The notes below the pieces were generated by a model, which made no database searches, was not told the DNA's origin, and saw only the letters and a list, made by a program, of their open reading frames with translations. Position numbers and translations under genes: made by a program. From Fen-1298 sp963833465 (GTDB taxonomy: Bacteria; Bacteroidota; Ignavibacteria; UBA10030), in assembly GCA_963833465.1 (NCBI GenBank), contig CAWHXW010000005.1:1-64000 (forward strand): a stretch of DNA of 64,000 bases. The letters run 5' to 3'. This document shows positions 1 through 9,520 of this stretch, in pieces (the stretch's first letter is position 1; each line of letters starts with the position of its first letter).

Positions 1-1721
1 ATCATATCAAGTTCTGTCTGAATTATTCTTTTTGAACGCAATGTGCGATGAAAGGTTATTGCGAATCTATGCGCTTCATCTCTTATTTGCTGCATTAATC
101 GAAGTCCTGATGAAGTGCGTGGCAAAAGAAAAGGATCGTTTTGATTCGGTAAAAATATTTCTTCAAGCTTCTTTGCTAAGCCTATTACTGGTACGGTATT
201 GATTTTCAATCTGTTCAACACTTCAATTGTACTCGAAAGCTGTCCTTTTCCACCATCAATCATAATAAGATCAGGAAGTGCGCTTTTATCTTGAAGAAGT
301 CTTATATATCTTCGCTCCACAACTTCTTGCATGCTCGCAAAATCATTTGGACCTTCGACTGTACGAATTTTAAATTTTCGATATTCACTCTTCTTCGGTT
401 TACCATCCGAGAATACAACTAGCGAAGCGACCGTATCTGACCCTTGAATATTTGAAATATCAAAGCATTCAATTTTTCGCGGAGGAACAGTTAAACGTAA
501 ATCGCGTTGAAGAGCTTTTAACGAATTAGGAATTATATCTCCTCTCTTGAGTTTCATCAATTCCAATTCATCCAACCAGAATTGTGCATTGGCGTGAACA
601 AGCGCAACAAGTTTCGCTTTGTCTCCTGATTTAGGAAATAGAATATTAACCGTTTGACCACTCTTCTTTTCTAACCAATTTTGAATTACGTTTATATTGC
701 TTATTTCAGCCGATAAAAACACTTCAGGGGGAATATCCTCTTGTTCAAGATAATAATGCTCAAGGACGACCTCTAATAGGTCGCTAAAGGGCTTTCCGGA
801 GGCATTTGAGAGGTAAATATGCTGGCTTCCAATCATTTTACCCTCTCTAACCTTGAAAATGACAGAACACGCGTCATCTTCTTTGGAAACAATCGCAATA
901 ATATCACGATTGGCTTCAGTCGAATCCATGATTTTCTGCCGTTCAGAATACACGCTTAATGCATTCATTCTATCTCTTACCTTTGCAGCTTCCTCAAATC
1001 TTGATGCTTCGGCGTGCGCATTCATCTCTTTCTTCAACGATTCTATTACGCTTTTTGTTTTTCCACGAAGAACCTGCGCCGCTTGATCAATCATTGTATT
1101 ATAATGCTGCCGGGAAACGTATGCTTCACAAGGACCTTCGCATTTCTTAATATGATAATCAAGGCACACTTTAAATTTATTCTTCTTAATTGATTCTTCA
1201 GTTAAATCAAGATTGCAGCTGCGAATCATGAAAAGATCTCTAACAGTTTTTAGCGCATTCCGCATGGATTTTACATCGGTATAAGGACCGAAGTAAATAG
1301 AACTAGATGTCTTACGACGAGTTATGTAAATACGCGGGAAAGGTTCCTTTGTTATAGCAATATAAGGATAGCTTTTATCATCTTTGAGGAGAACATTATA
1401 ACGTGGTTTAAGTTGTTTAATAAGATTGGCTTCAAGTATGAGTGCTTCGACCTCGCTGTCTGTAACGGTCAGTTCGACATCTGTAATTTTAGCGATCATT
1501 GCATCTATTCTTGCATCAGCCGATCTAGATTTCTGAAAATACTGGCGAACCCTATTACGTAAATTTTGTGCTTTACCGACATAAATAACTTTACCATCCG
1601 CATTTTTAAATTGATATACACCTGGCTTAGCTGGCAATGCATCGATTTTTTCAAGCAGCGAAAGATCGGTTTTTGAAAGTATAATTATTGATTTTGCTGT
1701 TGAATCAGATATATCAGGCAT
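1..1721 (-). CDS. uvrC: Excinuclease ABC subunit C (3' end off window)
   Basis: UvrC makes the dual incisions around bulky DNA lesions in nucleotide excision repair, acting with UvrA and UvrB. Reading the minus strand from the ATG at 1721, the frame stays open for 573 codons to the window edge. The N-terminal GIY-YIG nuclease domain is clear (PGVYQF near residue 22, then IYVGKA). A UvrB-interacting UVR segment (RFEEAAKVRDRMNAL) lies near residue 235, and the RNase H-like endonuclease core (ECFDISNIQGSD near residue 420, then MIDGGKGQL) follows. The last visible residues (ITFHRTLRSKR) fit the family, so only the C-terminal helix-hairpin-helix should be missing. The stop codon is outside the window. 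It follows the EamA gene on the same strand after a 62-base gap. Confidence 0.97.
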   Translation of the reverse strand, partial: MPDISDSTAKSIIILSKTDLSLLEKIDALPAKPGVYQFKNADGKVIYVGKAQNLRNRVRQYFQKSRSADARIDAMIAKITDVELTVTDSEVEALILEANLIKQLKPRYNVLLKDDKSYPYIAITKEPFPRIYITRRKTSSSIYFGPYTDVKSMRNALKTVRDLFMIRSCNLDLTEESIKKNKFKVCLDYHIKKCEGPCEAYVSRQHYNTMIDQAAQVLRGKTKSVIESLKKEMNAHAEASRFEEAAKVRDRMNALSVYSERQKIMDSTEANRDIIAIVSKEDDACSVIFKVREGKMIGSQHIYLSNASGKPFSDLLEVVLEHYYLEQEDIPPEVFLSAEISNINVIQNWLEKKSGQTVNILFPKSGDKAKLVALVHANAQFWLDELELMKLKRGDIIPNSLKALQRDLRLTVPPRKIECFDISNIQGSDTVASLVVFSDGKPKKSEYRKFKIRTVEGPNDFASMQEVVERRYIRLLQDKSALPDLIMIDGGKGQLSSTIEVLNRLKINTVPVIGLAKKLEEIFLPNQNDPFLLPRTSSGLRLMQQIRDEAHRFAITFHRTLRSKRIIQTELDM

Positions 1722-1783
1722 AAAAATATTTGATTTTATTCTGAATATATAATCAGGATAATACCTGCAATAAAACAAATAAT

Positions 1784-2701
1784 TCAAAAATATCTTTTTA
1801 AGATATTTCTACTATAAAAAGCGAATAGGTCTCCTGTTGAAGCAAACGCAACACCAATCAAAACAAGTGCAGACCCTATATATACATCGCCATTTATTTT
1901 TTCATTCAGTATTATAATTCCTGTTATTATTGCAATAACTGGAGTAATAAATGCTGAAAGCGAAAGGATTAAAATTTCAACATATTTAACAAGCCAGAAG
2001 TATATCACAAATGTGATTACAGTACAAAAGATGGAAAGGTACAAGATGGATCCAATGACATTTAGATTAAATAACAAGTGAGAATAATTTTCAAAAATAA
2101 TACTTGCAGCAAATAATGGCATTACGCTTAAAGACATTGAACAAAAATTTAAAGTGACAGGATGCACGTTTTCTCCTGACCGTCTTAAATATACTAATCC
2201 AATCGCTTGAATTATTGCACCTGAAACTATAGCTGCCATGCCGTAAAATATTTTAATGCTGACATTAGAGAAGCTATTATTGAAAATTAAAATTACACCA
2301 AGGAAGCCTATTAATATTCCAATTATTCTGACAAACGTGATTTTTTCGTTTGGAACAAGAAAATGTGAGATCAATGCAACCCAAAAAGGAAAAGTAGCAA
2401 AAAGAACCGACGCAATGCCGGAGTCTACTTGAAGCTGTCCAAAATAAATGAGAACAAATGGAAAAGTAAAAGAAGTTAAACACATAACCAAAATAAGCTG
2501 CCAAAATTTTTTACTCGTTGGTATTTCAAGATTTTTTGTAAAAACGATTAATCCTAAAATTATGCCTGCTACTGCAAAACGAATTGTAAGAGAAAGAAGA
2601 GGGGGAAAAGATTCAATAGCAATTTTCACGGCTGCCCAAGATGATCCCCAAATAACGCAAATAACAACAAAACCAATTAGTAATTTTAGACGAAACAACA
2701 T
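1784..2701 (-). CDS. EamA/DMT-family inner-membrane permease
   Basis: A 305-residue polytopic inner-membrane protein of the drug/metabolite transporter superfamily. About ten hydrophobic segments form two EamA repeats. The first repeat carries the family signature VIWGSSWAAVKIAI at residues 15-29, and the second starts near residue 150 (YGMAAIVSGAIIQAIGLVY). The substrate cannot be inferred; relatives export amino acids, purines or other metabolites. The ATG at 2701 lies 12 bases past the era stop, so the two are probably co-transcribed. Nothing is missing relative to the usual length of about 300 residues. Confidence 0.9.
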   Translation of the reverse strand: MLFRLKLLIGFVVICVIWGSSWAAVKIAIESFPPLLSLTIRFAVAGIILGLIVFTKNLEIPTSKKFWQLILVMCLTSFTFPFVLIYFGQLQVDSGIASVLFATFPFWVALISHFLVPNEKITFVRIIGILIGFLGVILIFNNSFSNVSIKIFYGMAAIVSGAIIQAIGLVYLRRSGENVHPVTLNFCSMSLSVMPLFAASIIFENYSHLLFNLNVIGSILYLSIFCTVITFVIYFWLVKYVEILILSLSAFITPVIAIITGIIILNEKINGDVYIGSALVLIGVAFASTGDLFAFYSRNILKRYF

Positions 2702-2713
2702 TAGTTAACTCAT

Positions 2714-3616
2714 TTATTTCTTACTGTAATAACCAAGCTGGCGGAGTATCTCTTTCTTTTCTCTCCATTTTTCTTTCACTTTTACATGAAGGTTAAGAAA
2801 TACTGGGCGCTGTAGAAATTCTTCAATTTCTATTCGTGCTGATAATCCAACATTCTTTAATGCTTCTCCCTTCCTGCCAATAACAATTCCTTTTTGTGAC
2901 TCCCGTTCAACTATAATGTAAGCACTGATGAACGTTTTCCCTGTTTCGCGTTCTTTGAATTCTTGAACCTCAACTGCTGTAGAATACGGAATCTCTTCGC
3001 TAAATTTTTCAAATAGTTGCTCTCGGATGAATTCTGCTACAAAGAATTTTTCAGGCGATTCACTGACAATATCTAAAGGATAAAAAGCTTCATGCTGCGG
3101 CAAATATTTAATTAGCGATTGCACAACAGCTTCTAAATTATCATGTCGTAGAGCCGAGATAGGAATTATTTCCTTAAAATTATTTGATTTAGAAAACAAA
3201 TCAATTGTTGGCAGGATATCTGCCTTATTTACTTTGTCAGCTTTATTAATTATTAAAATTACAGGTTTTATTTTGCATAGAGGATAGATACGCTCGCTCA
3301 CTTCTATCGGTAATTCTGTTCCGCAAGATGTTTGTGTTATGACAAGAATAATATCTGCTTCTTCAAGAGCGTTTTCGGCGCTTTTTATCATTTCTTTATG
3401 AAGAAGATATTTTGGTTTGAGCAAACCCGGCGTATCTAAAAAAACAATCTGTGCATCTTCCCTGCTGAGAATTCCCAGCACGTTTTGGCGAGTAGTTTGC
3501 GGTTTGTTCGTAACAATAGAAATTTTTTGATTTAATAAAGCATTTAGAAGTGTGGATTTCCCAACATTTGGTTCACCTGCAATAGCAACGTACCCGGCTT
3601 TATAATTTGATTTCAT
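2714..3616 (-). CDS. era: GTPase Era
   Basis: Era is an essential GTPase that binds the 3' end of 16S rRNA and checks maturation of the 30S subunit. All marks are visible in this 300-residue protein: G1 GEPNVGKST at residues 14-22, G3 DTPG at 61-64, G4 NKAD at 124-127, a G5-like SAL shortly after, and a C-terminal KH RNA-binding domain with GIVIGRKGEALK near residue 245. Length is standard. It lies just downstream of the terminator-like hairpin that follows glnB, so its expression needs read-through or a promoter inside that short gap; I cannot see a clear one. Confidence 0.97.
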   Translation of the reverse strand: MKSNYKAGYVAIAGEPNVGKSTLLNALLNQKISIVTNKPQTTRQNVLGILSREDAQIVFLDTPGLLKPKYLLHKEMIKSAENALEEADIILVITQTSCGTELPIEVSERIYPLCKIKPVILIINKADKVNKADILPTIDLFSKSNNFKEIIPISALRHDNLEAVVQSLIKYLPQHEAFYPLDIVSESPEKFFVAEFIREQLFEKFSEEIPYSTAVEVQEFKERETGKTFISAYIIVERESQKGIVIGRKGEALKNVGLSARIEIEEFLQRPVFLNLHVKVKEKWREKKEILRQLGYYSKK

Positions 3617-3633
3617 TTTTTCATTTTATCAAT

Positions 3634-3668
3634 AAAAAAGCGCTCTGACAATTTATTGACAGAGCGCT
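3634..3668 (-). terminator. Rho-independent terminator after glnB
   Basis: An inverted repeat with 14-base arms (3639-3652 and 3655-3668) has one internal mismatch and a 2-base loop. On the minus strand it is followed by a run of six T (3634-3639 as A on the plus strand). It sits about 40 bases past the glnB stop and about 20 bases before the era start, so it should end or attenuate the secA-glnB transcript ahead of era. Confidence 0.75.
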
Positions 3669-3709
3669 CAAGTGTACAAATTCTAAATTATCGATTCGAG
3701 TTTCATAAA

Positions 3710-4048
3710 TTATACGGCATCGTCGCCGGATTCTTCAGTCCTAATTCTAATTGCATCTAAAACATTTGAGACAAATATTTTTCCATCTCCCACTTGTCCT
3801 GTCTTCGTTACTTTGATAATCGTAGAAATAACTTGTTCAAGCATCGAATCTATTACTACTACTTCTATTTTCATCTTTGGCAGAAAATCTACAATATACT
3901 CTGCACCTCGATAAACTTCTGTATGTCCCTTTTGTCTGCCGTATCCTTTTACTTCAGTCAGCGTCATTCCTTTGACGCCAATTTCAGATAATGCAGTATG
4001 CACATCTTCAACTTTAAACGGTCTAACAATTGCTTCAATTTTTTTCAT
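3710..4048 (-). CDS. glnB: Nitrogen regulatory protein P-II (GlnB type)
   Basis: P-II is a cytoplasmic trimer that senses 2-oxoglutarate, ATP/ADP and nitrogen status and controls glutamine synthetase, AmtB or other partners. The 112-residue protein matches the GlnB pattern along its whole length: VKGYGRQKGHTEVYRGAEY holds the T-loop with Tyr51, the uridylylation site in proteobacterial homologues, and TGQVGDGKIFV plus IRIRTEESGDDA are the C-terminal signatures. Unusually, no amtB or glnA is next to it; it lies 28 bases after secA and is followed by a good terminator. Whether Tyr51 is modified in this lineage cannot be told from the sequence. Confidence 0.96.
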   Translation of the reverse strand: MKKIEAIVRPFKVEDVHTALSEIGVKGMTLTEVKGYGRQKGHTEVYRGAEYIVDFLPKMKIEVVVIDSMLEQVISTIIKVTKTGQVGDGKIFVSNVLDAIRIRTEESGDDAV

Positions 4049-4076
4049 TTATAATACTCCACAAATCAGTTATAGA

Positions 4077-7000
4077 TTATCCACCATGACAATTTTTGTA
4101 TTTTTTTCCGCTTCCGCATGGGCAAGGTTCATTTCTTCCAGTCTTTGGACCTACTCTTATTTGCTGAACTTTATGTCCAGTTGGCTGCTGCGCTTTTTGC
4201 CGCCCATCGCCAGACGTGACAGGTTCTCTATTAGCAGCAAATCCGGCACCTGTCGCAGAATCGTGAGTCAATACCATTTCCTCATGGCGCGTCTGACGAC
4301 GTCCTCTCTGCATTGGCATTTGCTCCTGTCTATCTGGATATAATTTAAAGACCATATTAAGCACATCGGCCGAAATAAATTCCATTAACTCGATGAACAT
4401 TTTAAATGCTTCGCCTTTATACTCAACCAATGGATCTTTCTGACCGTAACCGCGTAAGTGGATACCTTCCTTAAGGTCGTCCATTTCCCGAAGATGATCC
4501 CGCCACTTGTTATCAATTACTTGAAGCATCGCCATCTTTTCGAGCATAGTCATGAATTCAGTGCCGATTTGCTCCTCCTTACGGCGATAAAATTCTTCAG
4601 TCGCTTTGATAATTTCATCCGCGACACCTTTTTCACCGAGTGTCTGAAACCGATCCGGCGTTAAGTCTAAATTTGTAATAAAACGTGCTCGAATTTCATT
4701 TCGCAGTCCTTCAACATCTCCTTCAGAATAAAATGATTGCACTATTTTATCGATGCTATCTCGAAGCATATCAAAAATATCATCGCGCAGATGTTCGCCT
4801 AACAATGCATGACGCCTGCGTGCATAAATTACTTCCCGCTGTTGGTTCATTACATTATCGTATTCCAACAAGCGTTTGCGAATACCATAATTGTTTTCTT
4901 CAACTTTCCGCTGCGCACGTTCAACAGATTTTGTGATCATTGGATGCTGGATGACTTCGCCTTCTTTCAATCCCATCCGCTCCATAATTTTTGCAATACG
5001 TTCACTGCCGAATAACCGCATCAAGTCGTCTTCAAGCGAAAGATAAAATCTCGATGAACCCGGATCGCCTTGTCGTCCGGAGCGGCCGCGTAATTGCCGA
5101 TCAATACGCCGCGCTTCATGGCGTTCTGTACCTACAATATGCAGCCCGCCGTTATCTTTGACTCCCGGACCAAGTTTAATATCAGTACCGCGCCCAGCCA
5201 TATTCGTTGAAATTGTTACGGCTCCGGGCAATCCGACATGAGCCACAACTTCTGCTTCGTGTTGATGCTGTTTTGCATTCAAAACGTTGTGCGGAATACC
5301 TTTACGCTTAAGCATTCGGCTGATAGTTTCTGAAACATCGACACTCGTTGTTCCGACTAATATAGGACGCTGAATTTTTCGCATTTCTTCAATCTCATTA
5401 ATAACTGCGTTGTACTTCTCACGCTTTGTCTTGAAGACTTGATCGTCATGATCTTCGCGAATCATCGGTTGGTTTGTCGGAATAACAACTACATCGAGCT
5501 TGTAGATGTCATAGAACTCGCTTGCTTCTGTTTCAGCTGTGCCCGTCATACCGGCAAGTTTCTTGTACATTCTGAAATAATTCTGCAGTGTAACTGTTGC
5601 CAGTGTTTGTGTATCGCGCTCTACTTTGACGCCTTCTTTTGCTTCGATCGCCTGATGCAACCCTTCTGAGTACCTTCTCCCTGATAATAGGCGGCCTGTG
5701 AATTCATCCACTATCATAATTTTGCCATCTTCAGAAACTACATACTCTACATCTTTTTCGTATAGAGCGTAAGCTTTTAGAAGTTGATGGATTGTATGAA
5801 TTCTATCATTTCGATCTGCGAATAATTTGTTTGCTTCGTCTTTCCGCTTTTGTTTTTCTTCGATAGAAAGTGATGCATCGCCTTCTATCATGCTTAATTC
5901 CGTCCCAATGTCAGGAATAATAAACAAATCCTTGTTGTTGCCCGGATATTCCTTTGCAAGAAATTCTATTCCTTTATCTGTAAGATCAACAACATGCGAT
6001 TTTTCATCTATACTGAAATACAATTCATCGTCGATCTCGTGCATTCTTGCACTTTGATCCTGCATATATTCATGTTCTGTTTTTTGCGTTAGTGTTTTAT
6101 TTGATGGTTCAGCAAAAAGTTTTAAAAGTTTTTTGTTTTTCGGTAAACCGCGCTGTGCACGCAGCATCTGAACACCTGCTTCTTCATGCCTGTTTTGCTG
6201 CAAGTGTATTTCTGCATCGGATAATATTTTCGCTACATAATTTTGCTGTGCCCTGACTAACCGTTCGATAAATGGCTTCATTTCGTCAAATTTATGATCT
6301 TCGCTTGCAACAGGGCCGCTAATAATGAGGGGCGTTCGAGCTTCATCAATCAGTACCGAATCTACTTCATCCACGATTGCATAGTTATAAGGACGCTGAA
6401 CCATTTCTTCCGCATTTACTACCATATTGTCGCGCAGATAATCAAACCCGAATTCATTATTTGTACCGTATGTAATATCAGCGGCATATTGAATCCGCCG
6501 CTGGTGAGGATCCATATTTTGCAAAATGCATGCAACCTTCAATCCTAAAAATTCAAACACTTTTCCCATCCACAAACTATCGCGAAGAGCAAGGTAATCG
6601 TTCACAGTAACAATGTGAACACCACGCCCTGGCAATGCATTAAGATATGTAGGCATTGTTGCTACAAGCGTCTTTCCTTCGCCGGTAGCCATTTCAGCAA
6701 TTTTCCCTTTATGCAGAACAGTACCGCCCATCAATTGAACATCGAATGGCACCATATCCCAAACGATTTTATTGCCTGCTACATCCCAAGTCTGCCCGAC
6801 AAGCCGCCTGCATGCATCTTTGACAACTGCAAAAGCTTCTGGAAGAATTTCATCAAGAACTTTTTCAATTTCTTCGTCAAGCTGTTTATTCAATTCATCA
6901 ATCTTTGAATAAAGCGTTTCATGTTCTTCAAAAGATTGTGATTGTTTCAATGTTACTTTGATTTGCGTGATTTCGCCTTCAATTTCTTTTGTGCGCTCAT

Positions 7001-7160
7001 GTATTCTTTGACGAAACTCTGCAGTTTTATTGCAAAGTTCATCATCTGTGAGTTGCTGAATTGAAACAGTGTGCGAATTAATTTCTTCAACTAAGGGATA
7101 TAAATCTTCTATATCTCGCTCGTGTTTAGAACCGAATAAATTTTTAAAAAACTGAAGCAT
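4077..7160 (-). CDS. secA: Preprotein translocase ATPase SecA
   Basis: SecA drives post-translational export of unfolded preproteins through SecYEG. The 1027-residue protein has Walker A MATGEGKT near residue 157, the DEAD-like VDEVDSVLIDEARTPL near 265, and NBD2 motifs including TNMAGRGTDIKLG and the arginine-rich RRIDRQLRGRSGRQGD. The C-terminal SecB/phospholipid zinc motif PCPCGSGKKYKNCH is intact. Compared with the 900-residue E. coli enzyme it has an extra segment around residues 305-365 rich in Gln, Lys and Leu, of the kind found in FCB-group SecA. It is the first gene of a minus-strand run that continues into glnB. Confidence 0.98.
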   Translation of the reverse strand: MLQFFKNLFGSKHERDIEDLYPLVEEINSHTVSIQQLTDDELCNKTAEFRQRIHERTKEIEGEITQIKVTLKQSQSFEEHETLYSKIDELNKQLDEEIEKVLDEILPEAFAVVKDACRRLVGQTWDVAGNKIVWDMVPFDVQLMGGTVLHKGKIAEMATGEGKTLVATMPTYLNALPGRGVHIVTVNDYLALRDSLWMGKVFEFLGLKVACILQNMDPHQRRIQYAADITYGTNNEFGFDYLRDNMVVNAEEMVQRPYNYAIVDEVDSVLIDEARTPLIISGPVASEDHKFDEMKPFIERLVRAQQNYVAKILSDAEIHLQQNRHEEAGVQMLRAQRGLPKNKKLLKLFAEPSNKTLTQKTEHEYMQDQSARMHEIDDELYFSIDEKSHVVDLTDKGIEFLAKEYPGNNKDLFIIPDIGTELSMIEGDASLSIEEKQKRKDEANKLFADRNDRIHTIHQLLKAYALYEKDVEYVVSEDGKIMIVDEFTGRLLSGRRYSEGLHQAIEAKEGVKVERDTQTLATVTLQNYFRMYKKLAGMTGTAETEASEFYDIYKLDVVVIPTNQPMIREDHDDQVFKTKREKYNAVINEIEEMRKIQRPILVGTTSVDVSETISRMLKRKGIPHNVLNAKQHQHEAEVVAHVGLPGAVTISTNMAGRGTDIKLGPGVKDNGGLHIVGTERHEARRIDRQLRGRSGRQGDPGSSRFYLSLEDDLMRLFGSERIAKIMERMGLKEGEVIQHPMITKSVERAQRKVEENNYGIRKRLLEYDNVMNQQREVIYARRRHALLGEHLRDDIFDMLRDSIDKIVQSFYSEGDVEGLRNEIRARFITNLDLTPDRFQTLGEKGVADEIIKATEEFYRRKEEQIGTEFMTMLEKMAMLQVIDNKWRDHLREMDDLKEGIHLRGYGQKDPLVEYKGEAFKMFIELMEFISADVLNMVFKLYPDRQEQMPMQRGRRQTRHEEMVLTHDSATGAGFAANREPVTSGDGRQKAQQPTGHKVQQIRVGPKTGRNEPCPCGSGKKYKNCHGG

Positions 7161-7193
7161 ACTTTTGCACCAATAATTTTACAATATTCATAG

Positions 7194-7225
7194 CAAATAT
7201 ATTCTTTTTTCAGTGAGATAGCAAG
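7194..7225 (-). promoter_or_regulatory. Possible Bacteroidota-type promoter for secA
   Basis: Read on the minus strand, the octamer at 7194-7201 fits TAnnTTTG, the -7 consensus of Bacteroidota promoters. A CTTG (7222-7225) lies 20 bases upstream, close to the expected -33 TTTG. It is 34 bases before the secA ATG, in the divergent secA/dacB gap. This is a pattern match only, and it assumes the organism uses this promoter type. Confidence 0.35.
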
Positions 7226-7268
7226 GCAACTCAAATTACCTAAGTTCTTGCATTTTAGACGTTTTAAG

Positions 7269-8777
7269 ATGAAATTCAGTCAACCTATGATCAATAGAAA
7301 AATAATTCCTTTCATAATAATTAGTATTGTAGTGTCATTGCATGGGTGTATAACTACTCACCCGGTTATATCTCATTCAATTTTCCTTCCTCCCGATCCT
7401 GTGGTTCAGTTGAGGAATAACATTAACTCTATTCTTTCAGATTCAATTTTTATACCTGCACATACAAGCATCAAGGTTGTATCGCTCAAAAATGGAATGG
7501 TACTTTATGAACATGAAAGTAAAGCGCTGATGAATCCAGCCTCAAATATTAAACTGATTACATCGGCAGCTGCTTTGTCTGTGCTCGATACAGGTTATCA
7601 GTTTAAAACTTCAGTGTCCACGGATGATAACGTAACCGACAGTGATGTTATTCCAAATATTTATCTAAAAGGATACGGTGACCCGAATTTAACAACTTCA
7701 GATTTGGATTCGTTGGCTTTTTCAGTTCGTCGATCCGGAATTAGAACTATTAGCAATATTATCGTAGATGCTTCTTTTTTTGACGATAATTATTGGGGAT
7801 CCGGCTGGACTTGGGATGATGAATCTGACCCTGACGCACCATATATCAGTGCACTTTCTGTGAACAGTAATTGCATCAAAATTAATGTCACAGCAGATTC
7901 AAACAATATTTTGATTTTCCCTGAACCAAACACGGATTTCGTTGCAATATTAAACAGAGCGACAATTGTGCTTGACAGCATTCGCACGCCGCTGAAAATC
8001 AAGCGTGTAACGATGAGCGACGGAACTGATATAATAATCGAAGGAGATATTCTTAATAATACTCAAGTTGCACAAAAAATATCGCTTCGCCGCCCAGAAT
8101 TCTATGCGGGCACGCTTTTCAAAGAATCACTTCGAAATGCCGATATTTCAGTGTTGGGAAAAATTATCAGCGGATTTGTTCCAGATGAAGTTCACGAAAT
8201 AGCCGCACATTTCCAGCCAATAGAAAAAGTAGTTCAAAACATAAATAAGCAAAGCGATAATCTTTCAGCAGAAAACGTGCTAAAAGTTGTCGGAGTTTCA
8301 AAAAGTAATTTTCCGGGTTCAGCAAAGGATGGAATATTTGTAGAAAAGAAGTTCCTTTCCGATTTAGGAATGGACACAACAAAATTTTTTATTGCTGACG
8401 GATCAGGCGTTTCCCGCTACAACCTGCTAAGTGCAGATCAACTTGTTCAATTTCTTGCGGCAATTAAAAAACAAACTCGTATATTTTTGATATTTTACAA
8501 TTCATTGCCGATTGCCGGTGTTGATGGAACATTAGTAGATCGAATGAGTATCTATCCCGCTGCCGGTAACCTGCGGGCAAAAACAGGAACTCTAAACGGA
8601 GTCAGTTGTTTATCGGGATATGTTCAGACACGTGATAATGAAATGTTGGCATTTGCAATGATAATGCAAAATTTTATTTCATCTGCTTCATGTTATCGTG
8701 AAGCACAGGATAAAATTGGAGTTTTACTCGCGGGGTTTAGCAGATCTGTTATTACTCAAGTAAGCACTGCAAAATGA
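7269..8777 (+). CDS. dacB: D-alanyl-D-alanine carboxypeptidase/endopeptidase (PBP4, S13), predicted lipoprotein
   Basis: This penicillin-binding protein trims pentapeptides or cuts cross-links in periplasmic peptidoglycan. The S13 active-site set is visible: SNIK (Ser-x-x-Lys) near residue 90, SDN near 329 and KTG near 437. The N-terminus has a hydrophobic stretch ending in SLHGC, a good lipobox, so the protein is probably a lipoprotein. I chose the ATG at 7269; a TTG at 7248 and an ATG at 7287 are also in frame, and none has a clear Shine-Dalgarno sequence. It is divergent from secA and heads a plus-strand run. Confidence 0.93.
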   Translation: MKFSQPMINRKIIPFIIISIVVSLHGCITTHPVISHSIFLPPDPVVQLRNNINSILSDSIFIPAHTSIKVVSLKNGMVLYEHESKALMNPASNIKLITSAAALSVLDTGYQFKTSVSTDDNVTDSDVIPNIYLKGYGDPNLTTSDLDSLAFSVRRSGIRTISNIIVDASFFDDNYWGSGWTWDDESDPDAPYISALSVNSNCIKINVTADSNNILIFPEPNTDFVAILNRATIVLDSIRTPLKIKRVTMSDGTDIIIEGDILNNTQVAQKISLRRPEFYAGTLFKESLRNADISVLGKIISGFVPDEVHEIAAHFQPIEKVVQNINKQSDNLSAENVLKVVGVSKSNFPGSAKDGIFVEKKFLSDLGMDTTKFFIADGSGVSRYNLLSADQLVQFLAAIKKQTRIFLIFYNSLPIAGVDGTLVDRMSIYPAAGNLRAKTGTLNGVSCLSGYVQTRDNEMLAFAMIMQNFISSASCYREAQDKIGVLLAGFSRSVITQVSTAK

Positions 8778-8833
8778 AAAACACAATGTATAATTCTAAA
8801 ATCATAATTATTAAATAATTTAATCTTTCATTG

Positions 8834-9520
8834 ATGAGTAAAACTATGAACCAATCAAATGCATCTTCTTTTGGAGTTTACGAAGCAACTCGTATTCTTA
8901 TTCCGGGTTTCTACTTTGCATCGCTATGCGCGTTGTTCTTCTGTGTTTTTATATCCCGCTATTTTCCTTTTTCTGCTTCCCTTGAATATTTTATTATCCT
9001 GTTTTTACTGCTTGTAATTGTTTCCGGGTTTACAATGTATGCGAAAGAGACCACTAAACGTCGTCGTGCATTTATCGAAAATCAGCCGAGTGCATTTCTT
9101 CAAGATATTTCCCGCCGTCACTCTGTCGGTCAGATATTGAATGTATCTGAAGCACGTCAATTGTATTTCTATATTTTAAATCATTTTATTCCGCCAGCAT
9201 TTCACGAAAAAGTATTTTTCTTCGGAACAGTTTATCATATTATGATACAGATACGCCGAACTTCATTGTGGTTTGGTATTCTTTCGCTCATTTTCATTGC
9301 AATCCAAAATACTTCAGGTATTTATTTTTCGGATCAACAAGGATCAATTTCATTATGCATATTTATATGGTTGATTTATCTGCTAAATGTTAAATACAAT
9401 AAAGCAGATAGAAAAATGCAGGAGAATTACCAGGATCAAATCTTCTGGCTGCAAATGAATGAAGATTTGATTCAGGATCTTTTAAAGAAATATGAACTTT
9501 CAAAAAAGAATATTGGTTAA
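8834..9520 (+). CDS. Hypothetical four-helix membrane protein
   Basis: I do not recognise this 228-residue protein. It has two hydrophobic segments near the N-terminus (ILIPGFYFASLCALFF and LEYFIILFLLLVIVSGF), a polar middle of about 70 residues with several Arg/Lys pairs, two more hydrophobic segments near residues 145-185, and a charged C-terminal tail. This suggests an integral inner-membrane protein with a cytoplasmic middle domain. The ATG at 8834 is preferred over the TTG three bases earlier. Its TAA overlaps the prmA ATG by one base, so the two are translationally linked. Confidence 0.75.
   Translation: MSKTMNQSNASSFGVYEATRILIPGFYFASLCALFFCVFISRYFPFSASLEYFIILFLLLVIVSGFTMYAKETTKRRRAFIENQPSAFLQDISRRHSVGQILNVSEARQLYFYILNHFIPPAFHEKVFFFGTVYHIMIQIRRTSLWFGILSLIFIAIQNTSGIYFSDQQGSISLCIFIWLIYLLNVKYNKADRKMQENYQDQIFWLQMNEDLIQDLLKKYELSKKNIG

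Noticed and set aside
853..1150. Plus-strand open frames inside uvrC
   Set aside because: Shadow frames of a conserved gene on the other strand; no family features.
4458..6908. Several plus-strand open frames opposite secA
   Set aside because: Cys/Phe-rich shadow frames of secA without starts or motifs of their own.
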